A DNA stretch of 64,000 nt from Thereva unica. Lineage: Eukaryota; Arthropoda; Insecta; Diptera; Therevidae. The stretch covers positions 258,140,542-258,204,541 of the forward strand of contig OX465281.1 in the NCBI GenBank assembly GCA_949987705.1, given 5' to 3'. Numbering within the stretch: position 1 is the first letter of the stretch; each line of letters opens with the position of its first letter. Below, piece by piece: positions 1 to 10,400 of the stretch. Both the position numbers and the translations under genes were made by a program. The notes under the pieces were generated by a model that saw only the letters and a list, made by a program, of their open reading frames with translations, did not search any database and was not told the origin of the DNA.

Positions 1-870
1 TTAATAAGGAAATCAAATCTTTTAATTATTTGTAAAAGGAACAACAAAACGCAACCGAAATAATTAAATTACTATGAAATGACGCCTGCCAGCCTTCTTA
101 AGACACTGGGTCCGTTCTGCTTTTAAACAGAGAAATTGAATTATTTACCATCAATAATTATAATTATACGAACAGCAACAAACTCCAATTGTTAAATTAA
201 CAAATGATTTAATTGGATTAAAAATAATAAAGACAAAAATTTGCAAAAAGTTTTATATAACGAATGTAAAATTGAATCGAAAATAGTAAAAACAAAAAAA
301 AATAGTAGCTATGATGACGATTGAGAAAATCAAGAACAAAAATTTATTTAATTAAAAAAATATGTATTTGACATAATTTTAAATAGGAGAAATATTTTAT
401 TGTAAATATTTAACAAAATACATGAAATTCCAATTTCAATTTCTTGTTTTAGTGTGTCAAAAATGAGAAGTAATACGAAAGATTAAAATTTGCACTTTTT
501 ATTTGTAGTGTCGTTGTTATGCCCACGAAGAGATATTTCTCTACGGTAATCATCACGGGACATTGACCCAGGGGACCACGTCTTCAAGCTGTGGCGCGCC
601 GTTTTGATGCCACATGGATATTTAAAGCCATTCTATCTTTTTCTGATAAAATCAGGCTTAGGATTCACCCTTTGTACTCAGTACTATCGTTCAAGGCCAG
701 GTACAAAGTCTAGTAGTAGGCTTAATTTGAAAGATACAAAAGAATAGGATAAGTTAAGGGTAGGGGAACTCTGAGATGTGGTATGAGTTTGGAAAATTAA
801 TCCACAATCGAATTGTTCTAATAATCGCACTTCTAGAAAGCCAGCCTTATTGTAGTTGTCACTTTCGGTG
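1..870. other. AT-rich non-genic stretch
   Basis: No convincing coding exon, RNA gene or transposon domain is seen on either strand. The segment near 585-615 has a motif (GCGCGCCGTTTTGATGC) that recurs, diverged, near 29170 and 56948. The segment near 690-830 resembles others near 10600, 13620, 57440 and 61640. Both therefore look like pieces of dispersed repeats. Confidence 0.5.
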
Positions 871-879
871 ACAAATGGC

Positions 880-1330
880 GAAGTCAGACGAAACGGCTAA
901 CTGAAATTTCTCACCTCGCTAAATTCACTGTCTGAATTTCTCACTATGGTGAGGTGACAACCGCAATAAGGTACCGTAATCTTCCCGAAAACCGCAACCT
1001 ATGGAGTGAGAAACTGCCGCCATTGTAGTTTCTGAGGCGCTTGCACAGACAAACGAGTTGTGCTCAAGGTAATGCCGGATGCAGGGCTTCTAAATTGTAG
1101 CGCGGGTTGCTTGCTGAAGAAAGAAATTGCATCTTTTAAGAAATGCCAGGCATTGAGATGCGAGTTTGGCGATCTCGATTATGTGGTCATTCTATCGCAT
1201 ATCTTCGGTTAAAGATACGCCAAGGTTGTTAACCATCAGATTCACACTGCTCACTGAGACAATAGGAAGGTCGCTGCAGGTTTTATTAGAAACGAGGAAA
1301 AAACCGGCGGGCCTTTAAATAAAAAAAATC
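880..1330 (-). mobile_element. LINE reverse transcriptase remnant
   Basis: Read on the minus strand, broken frames give the end of a non-LTR reverse transcriptase: an 'LGVSL' beta-turn block, then 'AFLKRCNFFLQQATRA', then a degenerate 'IRHYLEHNSFVCASAS'. These match the usual pattern LGV..L.W..H, FLKRC...F and YIRP..EYNS..WAGA of Q/CR1-type LINEs. Stops and frameshifts make it a dead copy. The fragment at 57.5-58.4 kb carries the same blocks and is probably the same family. Confidence 0.6.
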
Positions 1331-1499
1331 AGCTGTAGGAAAAAGGTGTAAGGTCGGCTGTTTCCGCCCTATGTCCCATGAGGGATTAAAGGAGCTTAAA
1401 GAAGAAGAAGAAGTAAAAAAATATTGTAATATTTCTTCTTGAGCATTCTAGGATTCGTCAGGGATTAATTGGAACAATTTGCTTTTAGTTGAATTCCCA

Positions 1500-1905
1500 G
1501 GATCTCCTAGAAAAAGACTGCCGTTGAAGGAACAGAGTTTGAACGTCATTCTAGATGCGGATATTCAGAGGAGATCGAGAGTACGCATCTGGTTGCCTAA
1601 GGTAAAGCTGGACACGCGGAAGCTTATCCAGTGTCTCTAATCTCAAAATCCTATGATTTGAATGGATAACGAGGCGGTTATCAAAACTGACAAGAACCGC
1701 AGCAGAATAGCGATTTCCTCTTCATCAAAGAAGAGTCCCTGTAGATATTGGAAAGGAATGGAATCCGTCTAAGGTTTAACATCAGGTATGCTAAACTCAA
1801 AATTTGCAAAAACCTCCCAACCTGGTAGAGAGTTTGAAGGTAGAAGAGGACGCCAATGATCACCATCAGGAAGCATCTGAAGATACTGTAGAGCAATCCA
1901 ACAAT
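1500..1905 (+). mobile_element. LINE ORF1-like remnant
   Basis: The plus strand reads 'RVRIWLPKVKLDTRKL' followed by 'IQCLQSQNP' and a broken tail. This resembles the gag-like ORF1 of Jockey/R1-type LINEs, where a motif of the form V.IP....D...LL..L..QN precedes the zinc knuckles. The minus-strand copy at 47.6-48.0 kb has the related 'VNLEPGKLLQCLQAQN', so two decayed copies of one family are likely. Assignment rests on pattern recognition only. Confidence 0.4.
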
Positions 1906-2047
1906 AGGGTCAATTCTTTACAAAACGCTATCCACATGACGTAGAAGCTAAAAGAAGCAAGGCGGGGCAAAAACCTTTTCCCATTCGCAGGGGTATTGTC
2001 AATTTCTGCGGAGCCTAGGAGACTGCCAGACTATGCGGGATCCTCTT

Positions 2048-2095
2048 CGTCCTTTATAAAGAAATCCCTAGCGTCCTTTATAAAGAAAGGCTATG
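2048..2095. repeat. 24-base tandem duplication
   Basis: The 17-base string CGTCCTTTATAAAGAAA occurs at 2048-2064 and again at 2072-2088, giving two adjacent 24-base units. No gene context. Confidence 0.7.
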
Positions 2096-2099
2096 AAGC

Positions 2100-3920
2100 T
2101 TGGATGAAATCGTAGGCTGAGTTCATCATGTTAAATATACTGGAAAGGCTCGTCGTCTGCCACATTTGCCAATCCCCAAATGCCCTAAACGTAGTAGTAA
2201 GCCGTACCCAACTAGCCTGGCAGTTATTTCAGCTTGAAAATAATCAATTTTAAAAAGTTGTACTTATCTCCTTGGAATATAATGCGCCGTGACAAGTGTT
2301 TTAAATTATTGTGAACAAAAATACATTTTCACTTTTCTCGAATTAATTTAATTGTTTTTCGCATTTTTTATCTTGATTCGCAGTTCAACTGTGAAATTCT
2401 GAAATGCACGTAATGCGACCAACTTCACACACGAAAAAGGCAAATGCGAGAGTCATATGATTTTGACATTACCTTTTGCCTGGTTTTGTGTTTCCTCGTT
2501 TCCTCGTAAAACACAAATCTCCAGTGGCCCCCAATCCGGAACGTTCTTGGACGTCTTCTTTTTTTATCTTCGGTCGACGATTCTTTAATCTTGAAAGGCT
2601 AGTGTTGGTTCGACGGACATATTCCGTGCTGCGGGCTTGGATTCTGTTTTATTTTTAAGTGCGAATTTCCAGCAATTGATCAGATGAGTGCTTCGCAATA
2701 CAATAGGGCTCAATTATTCTAGTCCGAGGTCAACCTGAAAACGCCATAAAAATCACTCGGGGAGGAAAAATTTCACCAGCAGTTTTTTTTCTTGTTTTTG
2801 ACGTTTTTCCTTCCCCCGTTCGATGTTGGAGTATTTCAAGAAAAGTGCGAAGAACGTGTATCAGCTGACTGCGTCGGTGGCAAAATTCTGTAGTGAAGAG
2901 AATAACAAAAAAATCAATTGCTTGAGAGCAAACCGAGTTGGTGTCCGCAGAAATGATTCTATTTAAAATCGTGAATTCCTTGGTGAAAATATGAGAAGGA
3001 GCTGAACTTCTAGCCGAGCTCGTCCAGCTCTTTTTTGCTTTTTCCACTTGTTTAGTGTTTGTGTAATGAAAAAAAAGATAAAACCAAAGAATCTACTTTG
3101 ATAAGTGCAAAAAGGCGACAAGTGCAATTTTAGATTTAGTTTAATGTGTTCGAGCCCCACTTAAAGGGTCTCCATTGTTCTCCACAATTACCATACGCTC
3201 CAACAAGCAACTCTAATGCGTATTTGGGGCAGAAGACTGCTGTCAGTGGAGCCATAGTCAATCGTGAGTTTCTTTCTTTGCTTCAAAATAAACTTTTCTA
3301 GATTTATCCAGTTTTGGCTTTGATCTTTAAGCACCAAATCAATGCAGCAGAGCTTTTTTATTTCTGCCATAAGTGTTCCATATTTGCCGTCGGTGCAGAC
3401 TTTTGTAATAAATCCGCATTATGCGGATTTCATAATCACAGCTCCCATTGGCCTAGGATCGTTTCGTCTGATTTATTTGCTTTTGTTAATGTTCAATTCA
3501 GTAATCTCGGTTTGTAGACTTTTCGCCCAGATTTATTTGGCGTACAGAAGTCGCTTTTATCAATAAGCACGAGCTATCTTCAACTCCAGTATTTTGTTTG
3601 TTGTCTTATGTAAACACACTTATTTAGTTCTTTTTAGTTTGAGGCTTTCATTACATTTTTCCTTTTAATAGAAGCGCCTTAACTTTTTAACTGCTATTCG
3701 TGATTTTTTTTATCATAAGATTTTATTTTCCCTTTTGCAATTTTTTTCACTTTTTTACAGTCTGCTTTGTTATTAGACTATAAAACCCGAATGATTAAAG
3801 TATGTACCAGCTGTATCTCACCCTTGTAGCCTATGGTAGGACGCTGCCATTTATATAGCTCTAGATAAGCTACGCTCGAGATTATAATCGTTTGCTTCTT
3901 AAATGGGGCTACATTCCTTG
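2100..3920. other. non-genic stretch
   Basis: Only short chance reading frames are present, without homology that I recognise. The one ordered feature is a perfect 9-base-arm palindrome at 3410-3430 (AAATCCGCA, three-base loop, TGCGGATTT). Confidence 0.5.
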
Positions 3921-3924
3921 TGGG

Positions 3925-4090
3925 ATTCAGACCTCTTAAAGTTCTTTCTGTCAGTCGTCTCTACGTTTTTCTAGTTGTCTCCAGTTTGTTATACGATGTT
4001 TACATATATCTTGAGCACGTCATCCATCCACCTATTTCTTGGTCGTCCTACGCTTCTTTTTCCTGGAAGCATTCTTTCTTCCGATGGTAC
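3925..4090 (-). mobile_element. RTE-like LINE 3' coding remnant
   Basis: The minus strand encodes '[16 protein letters not shown]', then 'ITNWRQLEKRRDD' after frame slips. This is the C-terminal signature (G.RS.GRP..RW.DDV...NW...A.DR..W) of RTE-like endonuclease/reverse transcriptase LINEs common in arthropods. The copy is interrupted at 4091 by a MITE. Related copies lie at 13.03-13.26 kb and 61.14-61.20 kb. Confidence 0.65.
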
Positions 4091-4456
4091 TACCCAGCAA
4101 ACATTATGATTTGAGATCGAATCGAAAGCTAATCGTTAAAATGAACTACAATTGCGATCTCGAAGCCGTTTTCGAATTGAAATCGAAGTAAAAAAGAACG
4201 AAAAGGACCGCTAGGTCGAATCGCAAAAGCGATTCGAGTTTCTTTCGTTTTTTCGCCAAAACGAAAAATTCTCGAAACCTTTTAAAGGCGAATTTTACTT
4301 AGTATTGTACGCGGTTCTCTTCTTTTAAAATTTCGATTTTTTTTCGTAAAAACGAAATATTACCGTAATTTTATTTCAAAGTATTTCTTTCTCGCTCTCT
4401 TCCTGTTCGAGAATTTTTCGAAGCACTCTAAACTTCGAGATGATGTTTGCTGGGTA
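4091..4456. mobile_element. MITE with TACCCAGCAAACAT ends
   Basis: The segment opens TACCCAGCAAACAT and closes with its reverse complement ATGTTTGCTGGGTA. It has no coding capacity and is rich in TTCGAA/CGATTCG-type motifs that form further internal inverted repeats. It sits inside the RTE remnant. Removing it with one short duplicate (TAC or GTAC; the edge is ambiguous) restores an open LINE frame across the junction. It looks like a non-autonomous DNA transposon; the superfamily cannot be settled from the ends. Confidence 0.7.
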
Positions 4457-5335
4457 CAACCAGTCCGAGCCATCATAGTCACTTTTATGTGTGTAACTAC
4501 TATATTTATTTCGTGGTTCATTTTTCAAGATCTTGGTTTGTTCTTATGCCCCATTGGTCTGGTTAACCCTTATAGGATTTTCTTCTTAAGATTTCCTTTT
4601 CGATCATTTGAGCTTATATTCTGTTCGTTTGGTCAAAGCGGAGCATAGAACCGAGCGGAGTAATATACATATGTATGTATGTTGTCACTTCGCATTAGCT
4701 TGAGATTTCTTGGTTCTTTAGAATCGGGACTAGTGTGTAGGTTTCGATTGTATCTACGATGAGTCTATGAATGTCGTGATTTACTTATTTACTTACCTCT
4801 TGAAGACACGCCTTTGCAGGCATTGCGCCCTATTTGGTCTATGGTGCCAATTCCGTCACTCAAAACCTTCGAGATTAAGGCCCGGATATACGGAGCAGTG
4901 AAATAGCGATGGACGAGACTCATCTCCTTCTCGCTGTAGCCTCACAACCGCACAGTAATCCGCTGTTTCTGGAGCTGTTTATTACAATCAACTAGTTACT
5001 AGGCCTATTCTGCTTATGTAATAATTGAACAGTGGCCCGTCAGGAGCTCTGTAATTATTTTTACCTCCCATCTAGCTGTTGAAATTTAAAAGTTTAGAAA
5101 TAGCCCGTGGAACCAATTTGACGGCCGATCTTAGCTGGCATATGTCTAAGCAGTTGAAAGATTGCGGACCAATATGTGGTGAGTTTATCCCTTTACAGAC
5201 TCTTGGCAATTTCATTGCTCATGCATCTGGGATCTACATCAGCGCAACATTGTTTGTTCCTGCTGAGGAATTTTAGAGATAGGAAACAATCTAGGACAGC
5301 CTTGAATGACACCCATCCATCTAATGGAGCTAGAG
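4457..5335. other. non-genic stretch
   Basis: Apart from the continuation of the interrupted LINE remnant just after 4456, nothing recognisable is present. There are only short chance frames and simple TATG repeats near 4670. Confidence 0.4.
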
Positions 5336-5790
5336 GCCAAATCGGGTGTTAGCCTTCTCTAGAACATTCCTCCAAGTTTGGCGGTCTCTTGCAGCATGTC
5401 TCCAGTTCCGGATGTGTCCGCCATCACAGAATCGATCCATCTCCTGGATCTGCCTACTGGTCTACTTATTTCCCGAAAATTGTAATATCATAAGCTGTTT
5501 TGGGATACGATTGTCCTCCTAATCTAGTCTGTTAATTTTTATTAAAGTTGAGATCTGGGTTGTAAAAAATTCATACAACTCGCTGTTGTGTCTCCTTCGC
5601 CATATTCCACCCTCCCTCGCTGGGCCTCTTATGCTCCTGAGAACTTTTCTCTCAAACCTGTTGACTCATTCCTCTATTCCTTCGGTCATAGTCCAAGTCT
5701 CGCTGCCATAGCACAGTAAATACTGGTCGTACATATTACTGTTTTGTAAAGTGGCACCCTATGAGATTTAATATTCATCAGGGCAGTTTG
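5336..5790 (-). mobile_element. RTE-like LINE C-terminal remnant
   Basis: On the minus strand the blocks run in the expected order with stops between them: 'YGSETWTMTEGIEE', 'RFERKVLRSIRGPAREGG', 'WRRRHNSELYEFF', 'IKINRLDWE', 'RWIDSVMADT', 'ARDRQTWRNVLEKA'. This is the thumb and C-terminal region of an RTE-like reverse transcriptase. It is non-functional. Its polarity matches the remnants at 3.9 kb and 13.1 kb. Confidence 0.7.
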
Positions 5791-5799
5791 ACTGGCGAG

Positions 5800-7440
5800 T
5801 ACCTCAGCTTGAAAAACAGTGGAGTGGTGCTAAGAGCCTGCCGTGCTGCCATTCTGACCGAACTCTAAAATTTGTCACAAATGGTTTGTTCAAATTGGCA
5901 GGAATAGTATCGCAAATTGCGAGCATTGGCTCAAGGTTTAGTTTCTTGGGAAACAATAGGTGATGTACAAGATCTCCTGGCTTAAAGGAGAATAGCCTCG
6001 CAAGAGCCTTCTTATTCTGTACTAGCTGGAGTGGAGGGAGGTTTAGTAGGACTTCCTTAGAGAGAGGTGAACCCTTGAACCTGCTTCCACAGCAATGTTA
6101 AAAAGTATGGTGACATCGCATCTCCTTGTTGCAAACCTATTTCTTCCATTTAAATCGAAATGTGCTTTAGCACTGAACTAAATGGTGTTAAGACTTCGAA
6201 ATCGACTTAACCTGTTTTCGCGGAACTCCTTAGGCATTCTGTAGTTATCTGATTTAAGAGCCTGCACCAATTGAATCATAAAAGAATAAAGTTCCATATC
6301 CATGCTTAAAATTCAGTAGATTTTAAATACGTTTCTACTGCAAACGCGTGATGTTCGCTGGATCATTTCGACATTGTACGCGCGCGTGTCGTGTCGAACT
6401 ATCTATATCTTTCTGCCACTCGTCCGCCACAACGTTTTACGAATATTCGAATTTTAAATCCTAAATCTCCCACAGAACACCCTGTATTTTAATTACAAAG
6501 TTTAAGTACTTTGATTTTTCCTTTTACTTCTTCCTAAGACCCTCCGCACAGGAGTCGACAGAAATGAGACCGTTTAGAAATTAGTTTGCAACTGGTCGCG
6601 TACGACTGTTCCTATCGAACGCAAGCGATTTCAGTTGCGTCGTTGCACTTGTATGTGTCAAAGTTTATTCGACAAAATCTTCGTGATTAAAAATTTGTGG
6701 GCAGAGAGCATCGATTGATCAAAATTCATTTGTGCTCGTGATTGTTGTGAAACCAGGTTTGCATATCAGTCGATTCGTGTACGATTTCAGAGTTGGGCAA
6801 TATCTTGACTTTTGGACAGCACCAGCAAAGCTTTTGTTAGGCTTCCGTGTGCCTCCAAGAGCTGCTATTAGCCAGACCTGGGTTATAGGATCTCATACTT
6901 ACTTAGGAACTTATATAAGCATTAAAATTAGCGAAATTTTTGTTAATATAGCACAAACATTGCATTATAGGAGTTTGGCATTCATGTATATGCATGAATA
7001 CATTGCATGTCTCATGGAACACGCCCTGTGCATAAGACCAGTCATTTTTAAATATCCTTCTTCTGTAGTTGTTCTTTTAAGTATAAAAATAAGTTCTGAC
7101 CAGCTTTGTAATATACCAGATTCCACCATATACATTCAATTCTATTATTCATAATTTCAACTAATCTGAATATCTCGCTGTTCCACAAAAAGTATAAGGT
7201 GCAATTCATTAAGCTATTCCTGCTTTGTGCAATAAACGTAAAACTCCGTTTAGTGGTTCCATTGATCAAAGCACTTAATCCTTTCTAAAATACTCTCCAC
7301 ATTTTGTGCTTCCCTCGCACTTTTAAACATCAATCAAAATTCGCAAAATAAACCATTTTCATTAGTTAACGTAACATATTTCTCGTCTTAATTAAGTTGC
7401 AAATTGCTTAATTTACCTCAACGTTTAACCAAAACTTCTC
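5800..7440. other. non-genic stretch upstream of DOP1
   Basis: No coding exon is recognised. The part at about 6590-6753 is less repetitive and ends in a plausible splice donor (CCAG then GTTTGC). It could be a non-coding first exon of DOP1, because a clear splice acceptor (TTTTCAG) lies at 7451-7457 just before the start codon. This is inference; RNA evidence would be needed to place the transcription start. Confidence 0.3.
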
Positions 7441-7493
7441 CCCAAAACTATTTTCAGAAAACGATAGATCTGAGTGTGTAGAGCACCCCAAGG

Positions 7494-10400
7494 ATGGAGT
7501 CAGCTGATGCTTTAGTAGAGGAAAAGAAGCTCATGAACGAGCCCAAATACCGGAATTACACCTCAAATATTGACAAAGCCCTCCGTAACTTTGAGTATTC
7601 GAGCGAATGGGCCGATCTGATATCTGCATTAGGAAAACTCAGCAAGGTAAGTTTTCTTAGGACAATCTCACAAATTCGCCCAGAAAATCGATTTATTAAT
7701 AAGGGTAGCTAGTCGAAGTAGTCTGAACGATTGATGTAAATTTAAATTTTTTTTTATAAAATTGTCTAAATTTGTTCTTCGAAGATAATCAAAGAACTGA
7801 AACTCATGGGTAAATTCATGAATTGAGGTTTCTTTTCTAGTTGCCACCCGCACCCTCCCTTATACTAATATTAAGTCGCATGTTCCCATTTTCAGCTTTC
7901 ATCTACAGGTCTATGGAAGTACTGGGAGTTTCACTTGCTTATTGTATAACATAAAGGTTGTTTAATTATACTCTGTCGAAGGTGAAGATGTTTTCACTTA
8001 TCTGCTAATCAGGGTGCTTTGTGTAGCTTGCGTCGAGTATCTTAAGTACAAATTCTCATTTTTCGTTTTGTCATTAGTCAAATTTACATAAGGAAAAAAT
8101 CACACAAATCTACACAAGATATTGTTTGTTCGCCGCATAAGATGTTTATGTGGATAAAAAATCCGAGAAAAACGTAATAAGTTAATATATCACCAACGAA
8201 AATTTTGAGGTTTTAAGAATATTTTACGAAGAACATACAAATATGTCACCAATTACTTGAAGTAAGCAAATCCCACAGTAAGTTATAGTAAAAAATGCTA
8301 TATTAATCAACACAGTCTTCTTCAAGAGTGATGCATTCAATCCAACGCTTCTCTAATATTTCTAAGCCTTTCTTATAGAACAATTTGTCCAACCCATCAA
8401 AAAGTTCGGCGATAACCCATTGGAGCCATATTTATTTCCGGCGAGAATTTTTTTGAGATTTGAGAACAGATTTGAGAGCAGTCGCTGAGGCTAAATTGGA
8501 GAATGCGGTAGATGCGGAAGCAATTCCAAGTGCAATTCATGCAATTTTGCGATCGACTTGTGGCACTGTGCATTGTCCTAGTGAACGAGATACTGCCTTC
8601 TGATATCTTCAAGGTATCAGCTATCTCACACAACTTCACTTTACGCTCTTCCAAAACGATTTTGTGAATTTTTTTATAATTTCCTCCATTTATCTCGAAA
8701 AAGCAGAGCCTAAATAATCGGCTTTGTCAACTTAGTGTTTTTACCACTATAACTAGTGGTTTAGACTATCCTTTAGTGGTAAAAAATCGTATCTAGTGGC
8801 TAGTGAGTTTTTTTTGTATACAAAATTATTGTTGGCCATGCACTAAACCATAAATAAGACATCAATTACCACTGACCTGGTCTTCAGTGTCATCAAGTCC
8901 ATCTTTAGTCCAGTCAAATTAGAGATTTGACTGAAGATAATTCCGAAGTTGCTGAAAATTGGAACAGCCGTTAAAAACATTATTATACGTAAGCTGTAGA
9001 GACTGCCACGCGATTGGGCGGCTGCAAACTTTTTTATTCAAGGTCAAAGGGTCCAAATATCAGTTTTTTGCAAATATCTGCTAAACCGTACGTCTTATCA
9101 GAAAATTGTGTTTACAACGTTTGTAGATTAGGCGATTATCTACAAAAAAGTATATTATACATTTTCTCGTAGGAATTGCCATTTCTGAGATATTGTCGTT
9201 TTAATAAGTTAAAATACTCATATTCTATCATTCCCGACTTGTAAAGGTCATCAGAAATTTAATAAATCCTTTTTTGGAGTACGCGGCTAATATTTTCAGG
9301 GGTGATTCCTGGATATATTTGGAGAAAAAAATTGTTCTACAGAGGGCGGCTATCTCCACTATCCACTAAGATACAGGGTGATTAGAGAAAAAATTTTGTT
9401 TTTTTTTAAATTTATACTGAAATTTGAATAACTCCTAAAGTAATTATGATAGAGTAGCCTAATTAGGCTCATCTTTTAGGTAAATGTGTATTCTTTAATT
9501 TGGTGTAAAACATAGCAGCCTGAGTGACTCCGTTCAAAAAATATGTAGGCTCAAACCAATGCTATTATGCCGCAGTTGAAAGACGAGTAACTTTTTATTT
9601 GTTCACGATAAAACACGATAAAACTACTACTACTACTACTACCTACAAAACTACCCAAAATAAACACTTATTGTATATGGAAATATTGTAGGTAATAGTT
9701 TGGTGCATCAGAAAAGCAAAAAAAAATGTACTGTTAGTAACGAATTTTCTGAGAAAAACGAAGAAATCTGCCAGGTCTAGATTCTAAGCATTGTTTGAGC
9801 CTATATATTTTTTGAACGGAGTCACTCAGGTTGCTGTGCTTTATACCAAATAAAAGAATACACATTTACCTAAAAGATGAGCCTAATTAGGCTACTCTAT
9901 CATAATTACTTTAGGAGTTATTCAAATTTCAGTAAATTTAAAAAAAAAACAAATTTTTTTCCCTAATCACCCCGTATCTTAGTGGATAGTGGAGATAGCC
10001 GCCCTCTGTAGAACAATTTTTTTCTCCAAATATATCCAGGAATCACCCCTGAAAATATTAGCCGCGTACTCCAACAAAGGATTTATTAAATTTCTGATGA
10101 CCTTTACAAGTCGGGAATGATAGAATATGAGTATTTTAACTTATTAAAACGACAATATCTCAGAAATGGCAATTCCTACGAGAAAATGTATAATATACTT
10201 TTTTGTAGATAATCGCCTAATCTACAAACGTTGTAAACACAATTTTCTGATAAGACGTACGGTTTAGCAGATATTTGCAAAAAACTGATATTTTGACCCT
10301 TTGACCTTGAATAAAAAAGTTTGCAGCCGCCCAATCGCGTGGCAGTCTCTACAGCTTACGTATAATAATGTTTTTAACGGCTGTTCCAATTTTCAGCAAC

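Noticed and set aside
2730..3160. Overlapping minus-strand frames of 105 and 65 residues
   Set aside because: The sequence is low in complexity with no recognisable domain, and two overlapping frames on one strand argue for chance.
3140..3170. TGTTCGAGCCCC as a possible tRNA B box
   Set aside because: No matching A box, cloverleaf stems or pol III terminator is visible around it.
3410..3430. Perfect short palindrome as an operator or terminator
   Set aside because: A single 9-base-arm palindrome in eukaryotic intergenic DNA has no supporting context; left as a note in the region entry.
6732..7154. 140-residue plus-strand frame upstream of DOP1
   Set aside because: It starts at a non-ATG codon in likely 5' UTR or intron sequence, has no domain and no codon pattern, and runs into AT-rich DNA.
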